Below are positions 58,621 through 64,000 of a stretch of 64,000 bases of DNA, in pieces. The stretch lies in contig NC_046677.1 of the NCBI RefSeq assembly GCF_003369915.1, forward strand, positions 7,812,001 through 7,876,000. The letters are read 5' to 3'. A program made the translations under genes and the position numbers. The DNA comes from Drosophila miranda. Its lineage: Eukaryota; Arthropoda; Insecta; Diptera; Drosophilidae. The notes beneath the pieces are model-generated. The model had not been told where the DNA came from, made no database searches, and saw only the letters and a list, made by a program, of their open reading frames with translations. Position 1 is the stretch's first letter; every line of letters begins with the position of its first letter.

Positions 58621-61600
58621 CTTCATTCTATCTCTTCAACTAATTGCAAACAAAATTAACTTTATTTTCATTTTATTCTAGTATTTCTTTGTTGGTTTGT
58701 TTTCGCCATCAAATTTTCGGAAAAAACATTTAATAATGCACTTCACTTTTGGCGAACAGTGCCATGAAGGGCTCAACACGGCTTTGCCGCTCCCAGGGCG
58801 CCCCCTCACCACTTCCACTTACCCTCTGGATACCGGCTTCGTGCCGGCAATTTAATTAATCTGCACAAAATATGCAACACAGCAAAAGTTTCACCAGCCG
58901 AACAACAAACACTCTCACACGTACACAGGCAAAGACACACACACACATTCACGCAGGAACATACATATATGAGAAGGAATTGCCAGAGTTATAATGCTTG
59001 ACATACAAAAAGAAGGGAATGCCTAGGATCGCAAGTCGCTGATTAACATACACTGCACAAGATACAATTTTGATTATTATCCGACAGATATGCTCGTACT
59101 TATCTGTAGAAAAAGTAATCCTATTTGGGGGGACAGCATCATTGCTTTTATGAGCTTTAAAAGTAAGTAATATTTGAGTATTTCATTACTTTTCGGCATT
59201 GCCAACGTTTAAACCCAATCAATATACCCTTTTTCTAGTGCACAAAAAGAGTGGAAGACTGTGTGTGGCTGCATGTGTGAGTGGGTGTGAATGTGCCCCT
59301 AAAAGCAGGCAATGGAAAAAGGCAAAGAGCATCTTCAAAGCATCAGGCGGCAGCAGCAGCAACAACAGAAACAGCAACAGCAGTGGCAATAAGATTACTT
59401 AATTGATTTAAATTTGCTTGTCTTACTAGACAGTGGAGAGGGGGTATAGAGAGAGAGAGAGTGCAGGGGCAAGGATGTTGTACAGTGTCAAAAGCAATAA
59501 TGAAGTTGTTGCCCAGCTCTGGCCAAAAGAAGGCACAACAATGGCAATGGAAATGAAAATGACAAAGAGCATAATAAAGGCAAGTATTGGAAGAGCAGCG
59601 AAAGAAAGTGCACACCACTAAGAGAAATAATAAAGATTAACGAGAAATCAAAGAAACAGTTGAAAGGATTTGGTTGAAGCAAAGCAGAGTTCCAGTCACA
59701 ACTTTCCCAAACAGTAGATCCTCTTTTATGCTTTACTTTCTCCCAGTGTGCGCGTAATTTCCGCTTTGTTGTTGCTGTCATCTCTGATGATTATGATGAG
59801 GATGATTATAGCGGAGGAGGAGACAACGTGTCGCATGCATTATATAACTTGTTTAATTAATCACATTACGCTTTAAGGAATGCCCAGGACTTGGATTCAA
59901 TTTGGCCTAATGCGCTTCTGTATCGTATCTGCTTGTGTGTCCCCTTCTCTTCTGTATGTGTGTGTGTGTTGGTGTCCTTGTGTTATCCTGTCTATTCTGT
60001 ATATGTGTGTCTGTGTGTGTGTCTTGTCCTGTCCACTGCGTCAATTTTGCAGCCTGCACCATGGACACTGTCCATAAGCCGCCGCATCCAAATGATGGCC
60101 GAGAGAAGCCCCCGTCAAACGACCCCAAAGGCATCATTTTGCTTGTGTATATCTGTATCTGTGGTTGGCTGTTATTACGATGCCCCATTCCCCCCACTCA
60201 GAGGCAGAGAAGGCTGCCTCGTTAGCCTGACCATGCCCCAAAACAAGAACCAGTGCCATGGCAAGGACAGGAGCCCCGACACAGAAACACAGACACACAA
60301 ACAGGAAGAGTCCGCTTAGTCATGGCTGCCAGAGGCTGCTGCTGCGTCGACATCATCGCTCCGTCTCCATCTCCGCCAACACCCGACTCCAATACCAGCT
60401 ATAGTTGCGCCTCCTATAGCTGCCCCGCTGCCTCGCTGCTGCTGTTGCTGTATGTGACTTGCATGCTGCGCTGAGCGCCAAAGTTTTGACTTCAATTTGC
60501 CCAGTTACAAATTTTGTCTTCTCTCTCCCTGGTTTTTTTTTTGCTGTTTTTCGAACCGCAAAAAGAAGCAAAAACCCATCCAAGACGAAACTAAGAGCAG
60601 CAGAAATGTGGTGAAAGACTTGACCAGCTTTGGGGCGACGTGTTTTGGCCACATCATCGCTATCATCATCATCATCTAGAGAAATACGAATAGCGACAGC
60701 GAGAGAGAGAGAAAGCCCATCCTTAGGGGCCAATGGAGCATGGCAAAATCAACCTCAATGAGACAGTTGCAGGACGGTAAATGTGCCAGGAATATCGGAT
60801 TGATATAATACATAAGATGTTGGAAATAAAGCAACTCCTAAGAGGTCGAAGTTTTCTTCAATTTGTTGATGGATCTCTGATATTTAAAGCAACCCAAAGT
60901 CACAAAGAAACTCTTTAATTGTTAAAATATAAACACATTAGAGGCGAAAGGCTTCCTTCCTCCCAAATGGATAGCTAATTTCCCATAAATTCCTATTCAT
61001 TTCCCAACACCCCCCACACTTTTTTCAAAGACTTTTTGAACAACCTTTGAATATCTGGAAACACTTGTGGCCGCTGCCGAGCAAAGCAAAAGAATGTGAA
61101 AATGTCTTTGGGCTTTTGCCTTTTGCGTTTTCTTGAATGCGGAAATTGGAAAAATGCTGGCGGCATTTTCCTGGACAGGTCGTCGGGGCGGGGCAAACAG
61201 AATGAAAGTCAAGTAATGGAAGGGCGGGCAAAGGGAAAAACTGTCAGCGACAGCATTAAAACTAACAGGAATCGGGAGCAGCATTCTCAGCATTCTACAC
61301 ATTCCCCCCGCATCGAGTGAACGGAACGGATCGGATCGGATAGGAGAGGAGAGGAGTCCCAGCCCCAGCCACAGTCTCGTGTGGCATGCCACATGCAATT
61401 CAATAAGAATTTCCCACTTGCCAAGGGTGGGGCACTGGCACTGGGCAAAGTATTTCAAATGCATGCCAAACACTTGCTGCGGAATTCGTAATTGTGTCAC
61501 ACCGAGAAGGAGTGGAGTAGAGTGGAGCGGAGTGGCTCCTGGCCATAACTATAACCTTTACTGCTACGTGATTCAAATGCTACCAGAAATGGGATAGCCA

Positions 61601-61921
61601 GGGGATCTAAGACAGGATACTCCACAATTCCTCAATTCCCATTTGTCGCTTGAAGGCAGTCCTTCTCATTATTACAAATTGAAGGAATATCCGTCGAACA
61701 GCTTAAGAGGAGTATAAAAGGACATTGTGGAACTCAAATGGCTATCAATTGAATCATTTCCATTTTCCTTTTCAAATTGTGCGCCTTTGGTTGGCTGACA
61801 AAAGCTGACAGGACCTAAACTGATTTCCTCTTTGGAACCGGAACGGAACCGAAACTTATGGATTTCCGCTCAGAGATAATTCCCAAAAAGATAAACACTT
61901 CTGGAACTAGATCAGACGGAT

Positions 61922-62419
61922 TCAAAAATAGATTGCCGTTTGAAATTCTGGGTTAACTGATTGGCTAACATATATATTTGTATTAGAAGCGATACAGGAA
62001 TAGAAACAAGAATACCAAATAACGAAAGAGGCTGTCTTCGGACGAGGAGCTTCACAAATATATAGCTCAACCCTATCGCACCTTGCATCGTTAATGCCAG
62101 TGCCTTGTGACGCCTTATATATCAATATATCGCATCTCTCCTTACCACCCCTATCATTGGGCTCTCCGGAATACCAAACATCGTCGGACAGGGGTTAAGC
62201 ATTTGAGAACCAGACATGCTGGCCCATAACTGCCAAATCAGTTCCTGAAGTCCAGTATAGAGACTTCCTGTGCTTAATAGGTATATACGCATCCATTGCG
62301 TCCAACTCCTCACGGGTCTCGAAGCTGACTAGCTCGGCACCCATTTCTTGGGTGGATACGCCAAATACGCCTGGAACAAGGAACAAGAGGGTGAAAGCCC
62401 CAGTGTATCGCAGAAACAT
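61922..62419 (-). pseudogene. Second C-type lectin, decayed
   Basis: ATG at 62419 opens a signal peptide (MFLRYTGAFTLLFLVPG) that runs directly into GAELVSFETREELDAM, so exon 1's end, the usual small intron and the first about 45 residues of the CTLD are deleted. The frame continues with YWTSGTDLAVMGQHVWFSNA, then an in-frame TAA at 62195-62197 where CAA (Gln) is the likely ancestor, then PLSDDVWYSGEPNDRGG (EPN sugar site), Cys residues and YICEAPRPKTASF in the same frame. The terminal stop is also lost, extending the frame to 61922. Its tail matches the lectin at 50.7 kb (CEAPQPKTASF), so the two are paralogues. Confidence 0.8.
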
Positions 62420-63611
62420 TTTTGCAAGACTATACCATTCTTCTCTAAGGTTGAACCTCTTATACCCCGAAACCACAAGGGAATTTTATCAAATCGGAAA
62501 CTGCAATAAACATTATCGGACACTATTTTTGGAATCCGGTTATTTTTTGATTAACAACACTGCAATCTATTGCGGAAATTGGATTATAATTTGCGAAATA
62601 GAATCGAATGAATTAAGAGCAAATTCCTCCTTCCCTAACTCTGTCTTGTAATCGTACTCTCCATAGTCCTATAATAACTATAGCCGGAGGTTGGAGTCAT
62701 TTCTTGGCTCCAAACTATCAAATAGAGTTCTGTCCAATTCTCTAGCATGAATCCAACCCAAATCTAGCCGTATAATTTTTGTATATATTTTTTTATAATT
62801 TTTATTAAAAATGTAAATTCTGAAAATGCGGAATACCATAGTTCTCTAGACCATTGACCATCTGTGTGTGTGTGAGTGTGTGTGGGTATGTTTGTGATTT
62901 TTCTTTTCGTTTGGCTTGCAAATACTATTTCTGGGATGAACATTTCCTTCTTTCCTTTCCTTTGCCCTTTTGACATTTTTCATTTTCAGTTTAATTTTAC
63001 TTTTCTTTTTTTTTGTTTTTGTTTGATTACAATTATTATAATGCTGCATTATGCATGTGTGGGTGTATGGGTGTGTGTATGTGGTTTTTCGATCACAAAA
63101 TAAGAACAGAACCAAGCAGACTATTGAGGGCCATATACTTGGGTACAACTAAATTCCAAGCATAATCCGCGTGACTGTCGCGAGGGTTTACTATTCCTCC
63201 TGTATTCTGGGTGGATTTCCACATTTAGTTGCCTAACTCGTATGTATGAGCTGTAATTATATAGGGGTGTACATATACATATATATATTCTAGGCATACA
63301 TATATCCAATATTGCGCCAAGCAAGCAATTTGTTTTGTTCACATCTAAAACTTTCTTCACACGATGGAAAAGCATTTTCGTAATACAATTTCTGGGTGTT
63401 TTTTTTTGGTTTTTTTTTGTTTTTTTATTTTTATGGGTTTTTTTTCTTTATCTTGGGTATTATTTTCTTTAGGGTTTGTTTGGCCACTTCGCTCTCAGAT
63501 GTTCGAAGCGCTGGCGTATCTAGCAAATTTTTGTGGGGATGAGGCGTCGTCTCCTGTGTTCTTCTGATCTTCTGCTCCTGGTGTCCTTTGCCCACTGATT
63601 CGATTGCTCGA
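62420..63611. other. Upstream of the lectin relic and downstream of Gdi: no gene seen
   Basis: AT-rich and T-rich sequence. The minus-strand 3' UTR of Gdi must occupy the right part; AATAAA on that strand (TTTATT on the plus strand) occurs near 63425 within a T-rich block. GT and CA tracts lie at 62863-62885 and 63058-63080. Confidence 0.5.
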
Positions 63612-64000
63612 TTACTGCTCCTCGTCGCCGAGCTCGTGCTTGATCTTGGAAAAGTCGAATGTCTCGCCAGTGCCGCGCTTGAATATGTTCAACACATCCA
63701 GACAAGTGGTCTCAAAGTGCGTGGTGGCATCATACGATTCCGAGATGAAGATCTGCGACTGTGCCCCATCGTCGATGGGCTCCAAGTAGTCCGAAATGGT
63801 GACAAACTTTTGTGCGATCGGCTCGAGCAAATCGAGGCCGGGCTTGATCTCCACCTCGGGATTCTCGGTCTCCACGGTGGTCGAGACCATGCCAACGAAC
63901 CACCCCTTGGCGGCCACCTGATGGGTGGAGCTGACCAGCGAGACGTAGATGTCGGATTTGCGACCGACCTGCTTCTGTGGAATGATGATTTGAGTAGAGA
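63612..64000 (-). CDS. Gdi: Rab GDP-dissociation inhibitor, C-terminal 128 residues (continues past the right edge)
   Basis: The frame enters at the window edge with [20 protein letters not shown] and ends at a TAA at 63612-63614 after GDEEQ. Matches to animal Rab GDI are [51 protein letters not shown] and the C-terminal FDFSKIK (human [30 protein letters not shown]). GDI extracts GDP-bound prenylated Rabs from membranes in the cytosol. About 315 N-terminal residues lie outside. No intron or break is seen in this part. Confidence 0.95.
   Translation of the reverse strand, partial: STQIIIPQKQVGRKSDIYVSLVSSTHQVAAKGWFVGMVSTTVETENPEVEIKPGLDLLEPIAQKFVTISDYLEPIDDGAQSQIFISESYDATTHFETTCLDVLNIFKRGTGETFDFSKIKHELGDEEQ

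Larger units (their letters stand above)
51360..61921. other. 10.5-kb region with no supported coding gene
   Basis: AT-rich DNA dense in simple repeats: (CT)n 53013-53044, CATT near 53141, GGA near 53279-53305, CTGCTTCTAGTC-type repeats at 54455-54575, (GT)n 55437-55462, (TATG)n 56450-56477, a C run at 56666-56706, (GT)n 57183-57201 and 57259-57281, and a decayed tandem repeat at 58070-58620. An exon-like segment with AG and GT ends at about 56985-57153 and a 50-residue Cys-rich frame at 60322-60474 are the only weak coding hints. Confidence 0.6.

Noticed and set aside
1..64000. tRNA, rRNA, CRISPR arrays or bacterial-type operons
   Set aside because: No cloverleaf-type A/B boxes, rRNA sequence or spaced repeats were noticed, and the gene content is fly nuclear DNA. 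Small RNA hairpins cannot be excluded by eye.

Overview
The window is animal nuclear DNA from a Drosophila-type fly. It has short introns of about 60-90 bp, very AT-rich non-coding DNA dense in microsatellites, and a recognisable gene series: scat/Vps54, the cytoplasmic dynein-2 light intermediate chain, an S28-like ribosomal protein, numb, two C-type lectin relics and the 3' end of Gdi. In D. melanogaster scat (CG3766), CG3769 and numb (CG3779) carry near-consecutive gene numbers and numb, lectin-30A and Gdi map to band 30A-B of 2L, so this is the syntenic Muller element B region. An obscura-group species is plausible but is inference only.

Positions 1-10400 hold a tandem array. Three minus-strand copies of a GT10 fucosyltransferase (FUT10/FUT11 type) lie here, called FucT-A (9320-7186), FucT-B (6298-4107) and FucT-C (2216 to beyond the left edge). 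Each was originally paired head-to-head with a plus-strand scat. Only the rightmost scat (10421-13289) is intact; the other two survive as short fragments with a shared internal deletion at 3457-3712 and 6698-6992. Intron 2 of FucT-C contains an open 433-codon repeat-rich gene on the same strand (1347-46). Intron 2 of FucT-A and FucT-B keeps only a broken remnant of it. FucT-A and FucT-B are almost identical over about 1.4 kb in the middle but diverge on both sides, as expected for gene conversion.

Positions 10400-15240 are compact: scat, Dync2li1 and RpS28-like, all on the plus strand. From about 15500 to 42050 lies numb: a probable 5' leader exon ending at 16342, a possible 36-bp leader exon at 24866-24901, a possible second promoter near 27.0-27.8 kb, three coding exons at 38247-40165 encoding 558 residues, and a long AT-rich 3' UTR. 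The roughly 22 kb upstream of the coding exons is treated as numb intron and regulatory DNA.

From 42050 to 63600 there is little coding sequence. Just past numb lie a CTCF-like motif and an E-box cluster, and further on a CGATA cluster. Two minus-strand C-type lectins (50727-51338 and 61922-62419) are each interrupted by one in-frame stop. The right edge holds the last 128 codons of Gdi. The non-coding DNA is rich in simple repeats, including a 49-bp G run, a 41-bp C run and a decayed tandem repeat at 58070-58620.

Functionally, scat (GARP tethering at the trans-Golgi), Gdi (Rab recycling) and numb (endocytic adaptor and Notch antagonist) are all membrane-traffic genes. Their proximity is inherited synteny and gives no evidence of joint regulation.
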